Part shown: positions 36,209 to 44,547 of the stretch, one piece after another
Position numbering within the stretch: the stretch's first letter is position 1
How the letters are laid out: each line of letters begins with the position of its first letter
NCBI GenBank assembly: GCA_965221035.1
Contig: OZ244860.1
Coordinates: 3,224,001 to 3,288,000 of the forward strand
From: UBA6522 sp965221035
GTDB lineage: Bacteria; Pseudomonadota; Gammaproteobacteria; Steroidobacterales; Rariloculaceae
DNA: 64,000 bases
Direction: 5' to 3'
Program-made: the position numbers and the translations under genes
The notes under the pieces: model-generated
Seen by the model: the letters and a program-made list of their open reading frames with translations, nothing else
What the model was told of the DNA's origin: nothing
The model's database searches: none

Positions 36209-38974
36209 ATGACCGAAGGGAACCGCACTCCGGAGCAGCATGCTCGAGAGAATATCGACGCCATGCTGGCGCGGGCTGGCTGGAAGGTCCAATCGAAGAG
36301 GCAGATCGACTTCAGTGAGGGCCCTGGGATCGCCATTCGCGAATACCAGACCGATGTCGGTCCCGCCGACTACGCTCTGTTCATCGACAAGACGCCGGTC
36401 GGCATCATCGAGGCCAAGCCAGAGCACTTCGGTCATAGGCTGACAACGGCCGAACAACAATCTGGAGGATACGCCGCCGCCAATCTCAAGTGGGTATCCA
36501 ACAGCGAGCCACTGCCCTTCGTGTTTGAAAGCACCGGGGTAGTCACGCGCTTCACCGATACGCGTGACCCGCGTCCGCGTTCTCGCGAAATATTCTGCTT
36601 CTATCGGCCCGAGACGTTAAAGAACTGGCATGATCAAGATGCCACACTTCGTCGGAGGCTCCAGAGCTTGCCGGGCCTGGAGCCCATAGGGCTCAGGGAT
36701 TGCCAGGTCGCCGCCATCGAGGAGTTGGAGGCATCCCTCAAGGAAAATCGCCCCCGCGCCCTGATTCAGATGGCTACCGGTTCGGGCAAGACCTACACTG
36801 CGATCACGTCGATCTACCGGCTGCTCAAGCACGCCGGCGCCAAGCGCATCCTCTTTCTGGTGGATACCAAAAACCTGGGTGAGCAGGCCGAGCAGGAATT
36901 CATGGCCTACGTACCGAGCGACGACAACCGCAAGTTCACCGAGCTGTACAATGTTCAGCGTCTGCAATCGTCCTTCATCGCCAGGGATGGCCAAGTCTGC
37001 ATCAGCACCATCCAGCGCATGTACTCGCTCCTCAAGGGCCAGGAACTCGACGAAGCCGCCGAAGAGACCAACCCGGCGGAATTTGTGCAGGGGAAACAAC
37101 CGTTGCCGGTCGTCTATAACGAGAATATTCCACCAGAATTCTTCGATTTCATCATCATCGACGAATGCCATCGTTCCATCTACAACCTCTGGCGCCAGGT
37201 ACTGGAGTATTTCGACGCCTATCTCATCGGCCTGACGGCCACGCCGGACAATCGCACCTACGGTTTCTTCAAGCAGAACGTCGTCAGCGAATACACCCAT
37301 GAGCAGGCGGTCGCCGACGGCGTGAATGTCGGCAACGAAATCTATGTCATCGATACCGAGAAAACCCGGCACGGCGGCGAACTCAAGGCCGAGCAGCTCG
37401 TGGAGAAGCGCGAACGGCTCAGTCGGCGCAAGCGTTGGGAAACTCAGGAGGAAGACGTCGCCTACGACGCCCGGCAACTCGATCGCAGCGTCGTCAACCC
37501 GGATCAGATTCGGACAGTGGTCCAGACCTTCCGCGACAAGCTGCCGGAGATTTTCCCCGGCCGCGGAGAAATCCCGAAAACGCTTGTGTTCGCGAAGACC
37601 GACAGCCATGCCGACGACATCATCCAGACCGTGCGCGAAGAATTCGGCGAAGGCAACGAATTCTGCAAGAAAGTCACCTACCGTACCGAGGAAGACCCGA
37701 AATCCGTGCTAGCCCAGTTCCGCAACGACTACAATCCCCGCATCGCGGTAACCGTGGACATGATCGCCACCGGCACCGACGTCAAACCACTCGAATGCCT
37801 GCTTTTCATGCGCGATGTGCGGAGCCGGAACTACTTCGAGCAGATGAAGGGCCGCGGCACGCGTACCCTGGACCACGACGACCTCAAAAAAGTCTCGCCC
37901 TCGGCAGCCAGCGCCAAGACCCACTATGTGATCGTGGACGCAGTCGGCGTCACGAAATCGCTCAAGACCGCGAGCCAGCCGCTCGATACCAAGCCCACCG
38001 TGCCACTCAAGGACCTGGCCATGGGCGTGATGATGGGCGCACGCGACGAAGACACGGTGAGTTCGCTGGCCGGGCGGCTGGCGCGGCTGAATCAGCAACT
38101 CGATCCCGCTGAGAAAGCGAGGCTCAAAACACTAGCCGGGGGTTTGGAACTCGCGCAGATTGTCACCAACCTGCTGGCCGCCATTGACCCCGACCGGATC
38201 GAGGAGAAAGCTCGCGAGATGGGATCTGTGCCGGAAGGCGTCGAGCCAACCGCAGAAGCGCGCGAACAGGCCCGGGAGTGGTTGATCGATGACGCGGCTG
38301 ACGTGTTCAACGGGGAACTGATCGAGGCGATCGAAACGATTCGCCGCGACAAGGAACAGACCATTGACCATGACAGCCCGGATGTCCTTTTGAGCGCCGG
38401 GTGGCAGGGCGACTCCCGCGAGAACGCGGAAGCTCTGGTGCGGGAGTTCCGCGAATATCTGGAAGCCAACCGCGATGAGATCGAAGCCCTGACCATCTTC
38501 TTCGGTCAGCCGCATCGACGGCGCGAGTTGACCTACGCGATGATCCGCGAGCTGTTCGACAAGTTGAAGCGTGATCGGCCGATTCTAGCACCTGTGCGGG
38601 TGTGGCAAGCCTATGTGTTGCTTGACGAGTACGAGGGTCAGCGGCCGGTGAACGAGTTGACGACGCTGGTTGCATTGATTCGTCGCGTCTGCGGCATAGA
38701 TCAGACGATCTCCCCATATGCAGAAACCGTGCGTCGCAACTTCCAGATCTGGATCATGGCGCACCACAGCGGCGCCGGCGAAAAGTTCAACGAGGAACAG
38801 ATGGAGTGGCTGCGCATGATACGGGATCACGTCATCACTTCGGTTCACTTGGACCGGAACGACCTCGACTTAGCGCCGTTCGACGCGAAGGGGGGCATGG
38901 GGCGGATGTACAACTTGTTTGGGGATCGGATGGATACTGTGATTGATGAGTTGAACGAGGCGTTGGCGGCATAG
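36209..38974 (+). CDS. hsdR: Type I restriction enzyme, R subunit (EcoEI-like)
   Basis: A 921-residue restriction and translocation subunit. The N-terminal nuclease is of the PD-(D/E)xK type: Asp in GPADYALFID and the EAK triad in VGIIEAKPEH (about 68-70). The helicase follows: Walker A ATGSGKT (about 190), DECH box IIDECHRS (about 316), and motif VI GRGTRT. The C-terminal EcoEI-type domain ends the protein. It cuts unmethylated DNA together with HsdS and HsdM. Three bases separate it from hsdS. No clear ribosome site precedes the ATG, and about 270 bases upstream hold no other gene. Confidence 0.95.
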   Translation: MTEGNRTPEQHARENIDAMLARAGWKVQSKRQIDFSEGPGIAIREYQTDVGPADYALFIDKTPVGIIEAKPEHFGHRLTTAEQQSGGYAAANLKWVSNSEPLPFVFESTGVVTRFTDTRDPRPRSREIFCFYRPETLKNWHDQDATLRRRLQSLPGLEPIGLRDCQVAAIEELEASLKENRPRALIQMATGSGKTYTAITSIYRLLKHAGAKRILFLVDTKNLGEQAEQEFMAYVPSDDNRKFTELYNVQRLQSSFIARDGQVCISTIQRMYSLLKGQELDEAAEETNPAEFVQGKQPLPVVYNENIPPEFFDFIIIDECHRSIYNLWRQVLEYFDAYLIGLTATPDNRTYGFFKQNVVSEYTHEQAVADGVNVGNEIYVIDTEKTRHGGELKAEQLVEKRERLSRRKRWETQEEDVAYDARQLDRSVVNPDQIRTVVQTFRDKLPEIFPGRGEIPKTLVFAKTDSHADDIIQTVREEFGEGNEFCKKVTYRTEEDPKSVLAQFRNDYNPRIAVTVDMIATGTDVKPLECLLFMRDVRSRNYFEQMKGRGTRTLDHDDLKKVSPSAASAKTHYVIVDAVGVTKSLKTASQPLDTKPTVPLKDLAMGVMMGARDEDTVSSLAGRLARLNQQLDPAEKARLKTLAGGLELAQIVTNLLAAIDPDRIEEKAREMGSVPEGVEPTAEAREQAREWLIDDAADVFNGELIEAIETIRRDKEQTIDHDSPDVLLSAGWQGDSRENAEALVREFREYLEANRDEIEALTIFFGQPHRRRELTYAMIRELFDKLKRDRPILAPVRVWQAYVLLDEYEGQRPVNELTTLVALIRRVCGIDQTISPYAETVRRNFQIWIMAHHSGAGEKFNEEQMEWLRMIRDHVITSVHLDRNDLDLAPFDAKGGMGRMYNLFGDRMDTVIDELNEALAA

Positions 38975-38977
38975 GCG

Positions 38978-40531
38978 ATGACCGAGTTTGCACCGCACAC
39001 GGTCCCCAAGGGATGGCAGCGATGCCTTCTCTCCGACTTCACGAATATCGTGATGGGCCAGTCCCCGCCCTCGACGTCGTATAACAGAAATGGAGATGGC
39101 CTCCCGTTCTTTCAGGGGAAGCGCGAGTTTCGTGACCTATACCCGGCCTTAAACCTGTACTGCTCGCAGCCAAAGAAAATCGCCAATCAGGGCGCGATTC
39201 TCCTATCGGTTAGGGCTCCCGTTGGACCGACAAACCTTGCCCCACAGGAGTGTTGTATTGGTCGTGGACTGGTAGCAATTCATGCTTGCGGGGGAATCCA
39301 TCAGAGATTTCTACTCTATCTATTGAGAAGCGAGGAACCGAAGATTGCGGGCAAAGGTACAGGATCAACATTCAAAGCGATTACTAAAGCGTCCGTTGAA
39401 AATCTCCAGTTCAATCTACCTCCCAAATTTGAACAACGCCGCATCGTCACCAAGATCGAGGAACTGTTCTCCGAACTGGACAAGGGAGTCGAAAGCCTGA
39501 AAACAGCCCGGGCGCAACTTGAAACCTACCGCCAAGCCGTGCTCAAGCACGCCTTCGAAGGCAAGCTCACCGCGGATTGGCGCGAAGAGAACAAAGACAA
39601 GCTGGAGACACCCGAACAGTTGCTCGCCCGAATCAAGCGGGAGCGGGAGGCGCACCACGAGCGGCAACATGAGGAGTGGAAGGCGGCTGTCAACGCGTGG
39701 GAGGAAGGTGGGAAGGTCGGCAAGAAGGCGGTTAGGCCACGTTTACGTTTCGAGATGGCTGAAATACCTAAGGATACCAGTTCTGAACTGCGACCATTGC
39801 CGCACGGTTGGTGTTGGGTCCACCTGAATGATATTTCTGAAGTTTGCGGGGGGCTGACCAAGAATCAGAAAAGACTTCGGCTTCCACGAAAGATGAAGTA
39901 CCTCCGCGTAGCCAACGTCTACGCGGACAAGATCATTTGTGACGAGGTTCGCGAGATCGGAGTCACCGATGTGGAATTGATGACGAATGGACTCCAACCG
40001 GGCGACTTACTTGTCGTAGAAGGGAACGGCAGTATTAGCCAGATTGGCCGAGTTGCCATGTGGAACGGACAACTTCCCCATTGCGGACATCAGAACCATT
40101 TGATTAGAGTGCGCTTGCTAAGGAGCTTTAGCCCTCGCTTTGTCCTTCAATTCCTTCTTTCTCCGATAGGGCGTGACCTGATCGTTAAGGAGGCGAGTTC
40201 GACTTCAGGATTGCATACCTTAAGCATATCGAAGGTCTCGAATCTTGTCGTTCCAGTGGCAAGCTTGATGGAGACTTCAGCGTTAATTTCTAAACTGGAT
40301 GAGACACTTTCAAGTATTGACAAAACGATAGAAGATATAAATGCGATTCTAGGTAGCTCGGAAGCACTTCGCCAATCCATTCTAAAAGAAGCCTTCTCCG
40401 GCCAACTCGTCCCCCAAGACCCCAACGACGAGCCGGCGTCGATTCTGTTGGAACGCATCCGTGCCGAAAGAGCCGCGCAGCCCCAAATCAAAACGCGCAA
40501 GAGACAGCGACGAAAGGCGGCGACTACATGA
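38978..40531 (+). CDS. hsdS: Type I restriction-modification specificity subunit
   Basis: A 517-residue DNA-recognition subunit with two target recognition domains (about 1-150 and 270-430), each followed by a conserved helical spacer: QRRIVTKIEELFSELDKGVE and the later LISKLDETLSSIDKTIEDI. The central linker after the first spacer is lysine- and glutamate-rich. The C-terminus RQSILKEAFSGQLVPQDP is the usual HsdS ending. TRD regions are lower in GC than the spacers, as is common when specificity domains are swapped between strains. The stop overlaps the next gene (ATGA). Confidence 0.93.
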   Translation: MTEFAPHTVPKGWQRCLLSDFTNIVMGQSPPSTSYNRNGDGLPFFQGKREFRDLYPALNLYCSQPKKIANQGAILLSVRAPVGPTNLAPQECCIGRGLVAIHACGGIHQRFLLYLLRSEEPKIAGKGTGSTFKAITKASVENLQFNLPPKFEQRRIVTKIEELFSELDKGVESLKTARAQLETYRQAVLKHAFEGKLTADWREENKDKLETPEQLLARIKREREAHHERQHEEWKAAVNAWEEGGKVGKKAVRPRLRFEMAEIPKDTSSELRPLPHGWCWVHLNDISEVCGGLTKNQKRLRLPRKMKYLRVANVYADKIICDEVREIGVTDVELMTNGLQPGDLLVVEGNGSISQIGRVAMWNGQLPHCGHQNHLIRVRLLRSFSPRFVLQFLLSPIGRDLIVKEASSTSGLHTLSISKVSNLVVPVASLMETSALISKLDETLSSIDKTIEDINAILGSSEALRQSILKEAFSGQLVPQDPNDEPASILLERIRAERAAQPQIKTRKRQRRKAATT

Positions 40532-42126
40532 GCAACGAACTTCCCATCAACATCGACCACCTGCTACATTCGCGCCGGATCGAGGGAGAACGGATCGAGT
40601 ACAAGGCGGGATGGAATCCAGCCAGCGTGCTGCACACCATCTGCGCCTTCGCCAATGATTTCCACAATCTCGGCGGCGGCTATGTGGTGCTCGGCGTCGA
40701 AGAACGCAACGGCAAGCCGCTGCTGCCGCCCAAAGGGCTCGACCCAGATACTATCGACGGGATTCAGAAGGAACTGTTGGACCTGGGCAACTCGGCGATC
40801 CGGCCTTACTATCACCCGCTTACCGCCATGTACGAGATCAATGGCCGGACGATCCTGGCGCTTTGGGCGTTTGGCGGCGAAACTCGCCCATACAAAGCCA
40901 AGGTCAGCCTGGGCAAGGCGCGCCCGGAATGGGCCTACTACATCCGCAAACTCAGCAGCACGGTGCGAGCCAGAGGCGAGGACGAGCGCGAGTTGCTCGG
41001 CTTGGCCGCGACCGTCCCCTTCGACGATCGCTACTGCCAAACGGCATCGCTCGATGATCTGTCGCATCGTCTCATCTGCGAGTACCTCCGCGACATCGGC
41101 AGCGACCTCGCCAAAGATGCGCTCGGGCTCTCCGTCGCAGAACTCGGGCAACGCCTGAACATCGTTGGTGGGCCGCCCGAAGCCCTGTTCCCCAAGAACG
41201 TTGGGCTGCTGTTTTTCAACGACCAACCGCACAAATTCTTCCCCACAACCCAAATCGACGTGGTGTGGTTCCCCGACGGCCCCGGCGGCGACCGCTTTGA
41301 AGAGAAGGAGTTTCGCGGCCCACTGTCGGTCATCCTTAGCGAGGCAATCGGCTACATCGAGCGCAACTACCTCAAGGAAACCGTCGTCAAGGTTCCCCAC
41401 AAACCCCAAGCGGAGCGATTCTGGAACTTCCCCATCGGCGCCATCGAAGAAGCACTGGTAAACGCCATCTATCATCGTTCTTATGCAGAGCGCGAACCCG
41501 TGGAGGTGCGCATCACAGAAGAGGAGTTGCTGGTGCTGAGCTACCCCGGCGCAGACCGGTCCATCCGCATGGAGGATTTCAAACGAGGGCAGGCTGTCAG
41601 CCGCCGCTATCGCAATCGTCGCATCGGCGAGTTCCTTAAAGAGCTAGACTTGGCCGAGGCGCGTTCAACGGGTGTCCCGAAAATTTTTCGGGCCATGCGG
41701 CGCAACGGCTCCCCAGACCCGGTTTTCGAAAGCGACGACGACCGCACTTGGTTTCGGGTGAGCCTGCCAGTGCATGAGCAGGCCCACATTGCGCGAACAG
41801 GACATGATGCCGAACATGTATCAGGACATGTCACCAAACATGCGCCCGAACAGCTTACAGGACATCAGACAGGGCATGTGACAGGACATGTAGAACGTCT
41901 GATTGCAACGCTCAAGAAGGCGATGAACCGCTCCGAGTTGCAGGAAGAATTGGGACTGAAGAGCCGCGCTCATTTCGTTAAGGAATATCTGAGTCCAGCT
42001 CTCAAAGCGGGATTGATCGAGATGACCCTCCCCGACACACCGACGAGTAGGAGTCAACGCTACCGTCTGACGCAAACTGGCAAAGCACTCTCTCGCAAAA
42101 TAAAGAGAAGGAAGACCCGGAAATGA
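40528..42126 (+). CDS. Schlafen/AlbA-type putative DNA-binding regulator inside the restriction operon
   Basis: A 532-residue protein. Residues about 10-140 are an AlbA_2 (Schlafen-type) domain, with GERIEYKAGWNP and FANDFHNLGGGYVVLGV. A later segment near 300-400 (GAIEEALVNAIYHRSY, then RRYRNRRIGEFLKEL) matches the ATP-binding HATPase_c_4 part common in these proteins. Residues about 420-455 hold short repeats of the form (T)GHV, and the C-terminus looks like a winged helix. Its start overlaps hsdS and its stop overlaps hsdM (ATGA both times), so it is co-translated with the restriction system. Such genes often occur inside type I loci; the function is uncertain, perhaps regulation of restriction. 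Confidence 0.85.
   Translation: MSNELPINIDHLLHSRRIEGERIEYKAGWNPASVLHTICAFANDFHNLGGGYVVLGVEERNGKPLLPPKGLDPDTIDGIQKELLDLGNSAIRPYYHPLTAMYEINGRTILALWAFGGETRPYKAKVSLGKARPEWAYYIRKLSSTVRARGEDERELLGLAATVPFDDRYCQTASLDDLSHRLICEYLRDIGSDLAKDALGLSVAELGQRLNIVGGPPEALFPKNVGLLFFNDQPHKFFPTTQIDVVWFPDGPGGDRFEEKEFRGPLSVILSEAIGYIERNYLKETVVKVPHKPQAERFWNFPIGAIEEALVNAIYHRSYAEREPVEVRITEEELLVLSYPGADRSIRMEDFKRGQAVSRRYRNRRIGEFLKELDLAEARSTGVPKIFRAMRRNGSPDPVFESDDDRTWFRVSLPVHEQAHIARTGHDAEHVSGHVTKHAPEQLTGHQTGHVTGHVERLIATLKKAMNRSELQEELGLKSRAHFVKEYLSPALKAGLIEMTLPDTPTSRSQRYRLTQTGKALSRKIKRRKTRK
41799..41890 (+). repeat. AGGACATG-type direct repeats in the AlbA-type gene
   Basis: AGGACATG occurs at 41799, 41823 and 41883, with one-base variants between, and encodes repeated TGHV/SGHV/TGHQ units. 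Similar TGQV/TGHV repeats are common just before the winged helix of AlbA_2 proteins. Confidence 0.8.
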
Positions 42127-43610
42127 ACACCGCCCCGATCGTCTCCAAGGTGTGGAGCTTCTGCAACACACTGCGCGACGACGGTGTGGGCTATGGCGAC
42201 TACCTGGAGCAGCTCACCTATCTGATCTTTCTCAAGATGGCCGATGAGTACGGGAAGCAGCCCTACAACCGCAACGTTGGCATCCCCACCGAATGCGCTT
42301 GGCCGAGCTTGACATCAAAAAATGGAGCCGCACTCGAGAGCCACTATGCCACGCTGCTGCGCGAGTTGGGCACCAAGCCCGGCATGCTCGGGCAAATCTT
42401 CACCAAGGCGCAGAGCAAAATCCAGGACCCGGCGAAACTCTACCGCCTCATTGCCATGGTCGATGACACCGATTGGGTCGCCATGGGCGCCGACATCAAG
42501 GGTGACATCTACGAGGGGCTGCTTGAAAAGAATGCGGAAGACACGAAGTCGGGTGCCGGACAGTATTTCACGCCGCGCGCCCTGATCCGCGCCATGGTCG
42601 AATGCGTGCGGCCCGAACCTGGCAAGTGCATAGCCGATCCCGCGTGCGGCACGGGCGGATTCTTCCTGGCCGCCTATGATTTCATGACCAACACGGAAAA
42701 CTACAGGCTTGACCTTGATCAGAAGGGCTTTCTGAAGCACGAGACGTTTCACGGCAACGAAATCGTCGCCAACACGCGTCGCCTGTGCCTGATGAACATG
42801 TTCCTGCACAACATCGGAGAAATCGACGGGGACGCACCGATCTCGCCAAACGACTCGCTGGTGGCCGATAGCGGCAAACGATTCGACTATGTGCTGGCGA
42901 ATCCGCCGTTCGGCAAGAAGAGTTCAATGACATTCACCAACGAGGGAGGTGAGCAGGAAAGGGACGAACTGACTTACAACCGTCAGGACTTCTGGGCCAG
43001 CACATCGAACAAGCAACTGAATTTCGTGCAGCACATCCGCACCATGCTCAAGACAACGGGCCGCGCCGCCGTTGTGGTGCCGGACAACGTGCTATTTGAA
43101 GGCGGCGCCGGGGAGACGATCCGCCGCAAACTGCTGGAAAATACCGATCTGCACACCATTCTGCGCCTGCCCACCGGTGTGTTTTACGCCCAGGGCGTTA
43201 AGGCCAACGTGATCTTCTTCGACAACCACGAGGCCAGTCCCGATCCCTGGACCCGGCGGGTCTGGTACTACGATTACCGCACCAACGTTCATCACACGTT
43301 GAAGAAGAAGCCAATGCGCTTTGAACATCTGGCGGAATTCGTCGAATGCTACAACCCGAAAAACCGCTGGGAACGCAAGGCGACCTGGGAAGAGAAGGAA
43401 GCGCCGGAGGGCCGCTGGCGCAGCTACGGCATTGAAGAGATCATGGCCCGTGACAAGACCAGCCTCGATATCTTCTGGCTCAAGGACAAGAGTCTCACAG
43501 ACTTGGAAAACCTGCCTGAGCCCGATGTGTTGGCGGAGGAAATCATCGAAAATCTTGAAGCTGGCCTCAATAGTTTCCGCGAGGTGCTCGCTGGTTTGAA
43601 GACGCGTTAG
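42123..43610 (+). CDS. hsdM: Type I DNA methyltransferase, M subunit
   Basis: A 495-residue N6-adenine methyltransferase. The N-terminal helical domain (SFCNTLRDDGVGYGDYLEQL) is followed by the SAM site DPACGTGGFFLAAYDF (about 172) and the catalytic NPPFGKKS (about 259). GQYFTPRALIRAMV precedes motif I as usual. It methylates the host target and forms the trimer with HsdS. It is last in the operon and coupled to the AlbA-type gene by ATGA overlap. A 157-base gap without recognisable genes follows. Confidence 0.95.
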   Translation: MNTAPIVSKVWSFCNTLRDDGVGYGDYLEQLTYLIFLKMADEYGKQPYNRNVGIPTECAWPSLTSKNGAALESHYATLLRELGTKPGMLGQIFTKAQSKIQDPAKLYRLIAMVDDTDWVAMGADIKGDIYEGLLEKNAEDTKSGAGQYFTPRALIRAMVECVRPEPGKCIADPACGTGGFFLAAYDFMTNTENYRLDLDQKGFLKHETFHGNEIVANTRRLCLMNMFLHNIGEIDGDAPISPNDSLVADSGKRFDYVLANPPFGKKSSMTFTNEGGEQERDELTYNRQDFWASTSNKQLNFVQHIRTMLKTTGRAAVVVPDNVLFEGGAGETIRRKLLENTDLHTILRLPTGVFYAQGVKANVIFFDNHEASPDPWTRRVWYYDYRTNVHHTLKKKPMRFEHLAEFVECYNPKNRWERKATWEEKEAPEGRWRSYGIEEIMARDKTSLDIFWLKDKSLTDLENLPEPDVLAEEIIENLEAGLNSFREVLAGLKTR

Positions 43611-43767
43611 CAGGAGCAATAGCTATCATCTATGGTGCTCCAAAGAAAACCCCGCCGTTCACGTCGCAGTGGAGAGGTCGGCTTAACTCGGCCCGCCGGG
43701 AGGAAAGCCGATACGATGAGCTCGCCCGCAAGTCCGGCTTGATCGAGATGGCATCAAACCTGCAAAA

Positions 43768-44526
43768 ATGAGCGATTTCCAACTGCTCATCAGCCTCCAC
43801 CGGCACGCGGAACGGCAAGGCCCGGGAGGGGATGCTGAAACCAGGCGGGCGATGGAACTGGCCGGACTCCACCGCTCGCGCCCGAAGAAGATCGCGGACA
43901 TAGGCTGCGGCTCCGGTGCGTCGGCCATCCTCCTTGCCAGGGAGACGAATGCCGAAATCACCGCCGTCGACTTGCTGCCGGAATTTCTCCACGAGCTTCA
44001 AATCAGAGCGCAAACCCATGGTGTGGCGGACTGGGTGACCCCGCTGAACTGTTCCATGGATGCGCTGCCGTTCGCGGAGGGCGAATACGACGTGATCTGG
44101 TCCGAGGGCGCCATCTACAACATGGGTTTCGAGGCCGGCGTATCGGCCTGGAAGCGATTTCTGAAGCCCGGAGGAAGCCTCGTGGTTTCAGAGATCACCT
44201 GGCTGGGCGCCACGCGACCGCGGGAGATCCAGTCCTGCTGGGAGACGGAATACCCGGAGATTGACGTTGCGTCGGCGAAGTTCGGAATCCTTGAGCGGCA
44301 TGGCTACACCCCGGAGGCCTACTTTGTCCTGCCGCCGCATTGCTGGTTTGAGAATTACTATGGTCCCATGCAGGGCCGTTTTGAGGCGTTCCTCAAGCGT
44401 CACGGCCACAGTGATCAGGCGAAGGCCATCGTCGAAATCGAACAGCGCGAGATCGCGCTATATCAGGAGTACGGCGAATACTACGGTTACGGATTCTATC
44501 TGGCGAGAAAACGGGCGGACGGCTGA
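43768..44526 (+). CDS. SAM-dependent methyltransferase (class I, small molecule type)
   Basis: A 252-residue cytosolic protein with a Rossmann-type SAM fold. Motif I is IADIGCGSGASAILLA (about residues 42-57), the acidic end of strand 2 is ITAVDLLPEFL, and the later MDALPFAEGEYDVIWSEGAIY is the motif II/III region. The WKRFLKPGGSLVVSEITWLG stretch is typical of methyltransferase type 11/25 enzymes. The substrate is unknown. It converges on the reductive dehalogenase-like gene with only 21 bases between, so a link in function is possible but not shown. Confidence 0.85.
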   Translation: MSDFQLLISLHRHAERQGPGGDAETRRAMELAGLHRSRPKKIADIGCGSGASAILLARETNAEITAVDLLPEFLHELQIRAQTHGVADWVTPLNCSMDALPFAEGEYDVIWSEGAIYNMGFEAGVSAWKRFLKPGGSLVVSEITWLGATRPREIQSCWETEYPEIDVASAKFGILERHGYTPEAYFVLPPHCWFENYYGPMQGRFEAFLKRHGHSDQAKAIVEIEQREIALYQEYGEYYGYGFYLARKRADG

Positions 44527-44547
44527 TTGCCCGATTCCTTGGCCCGA

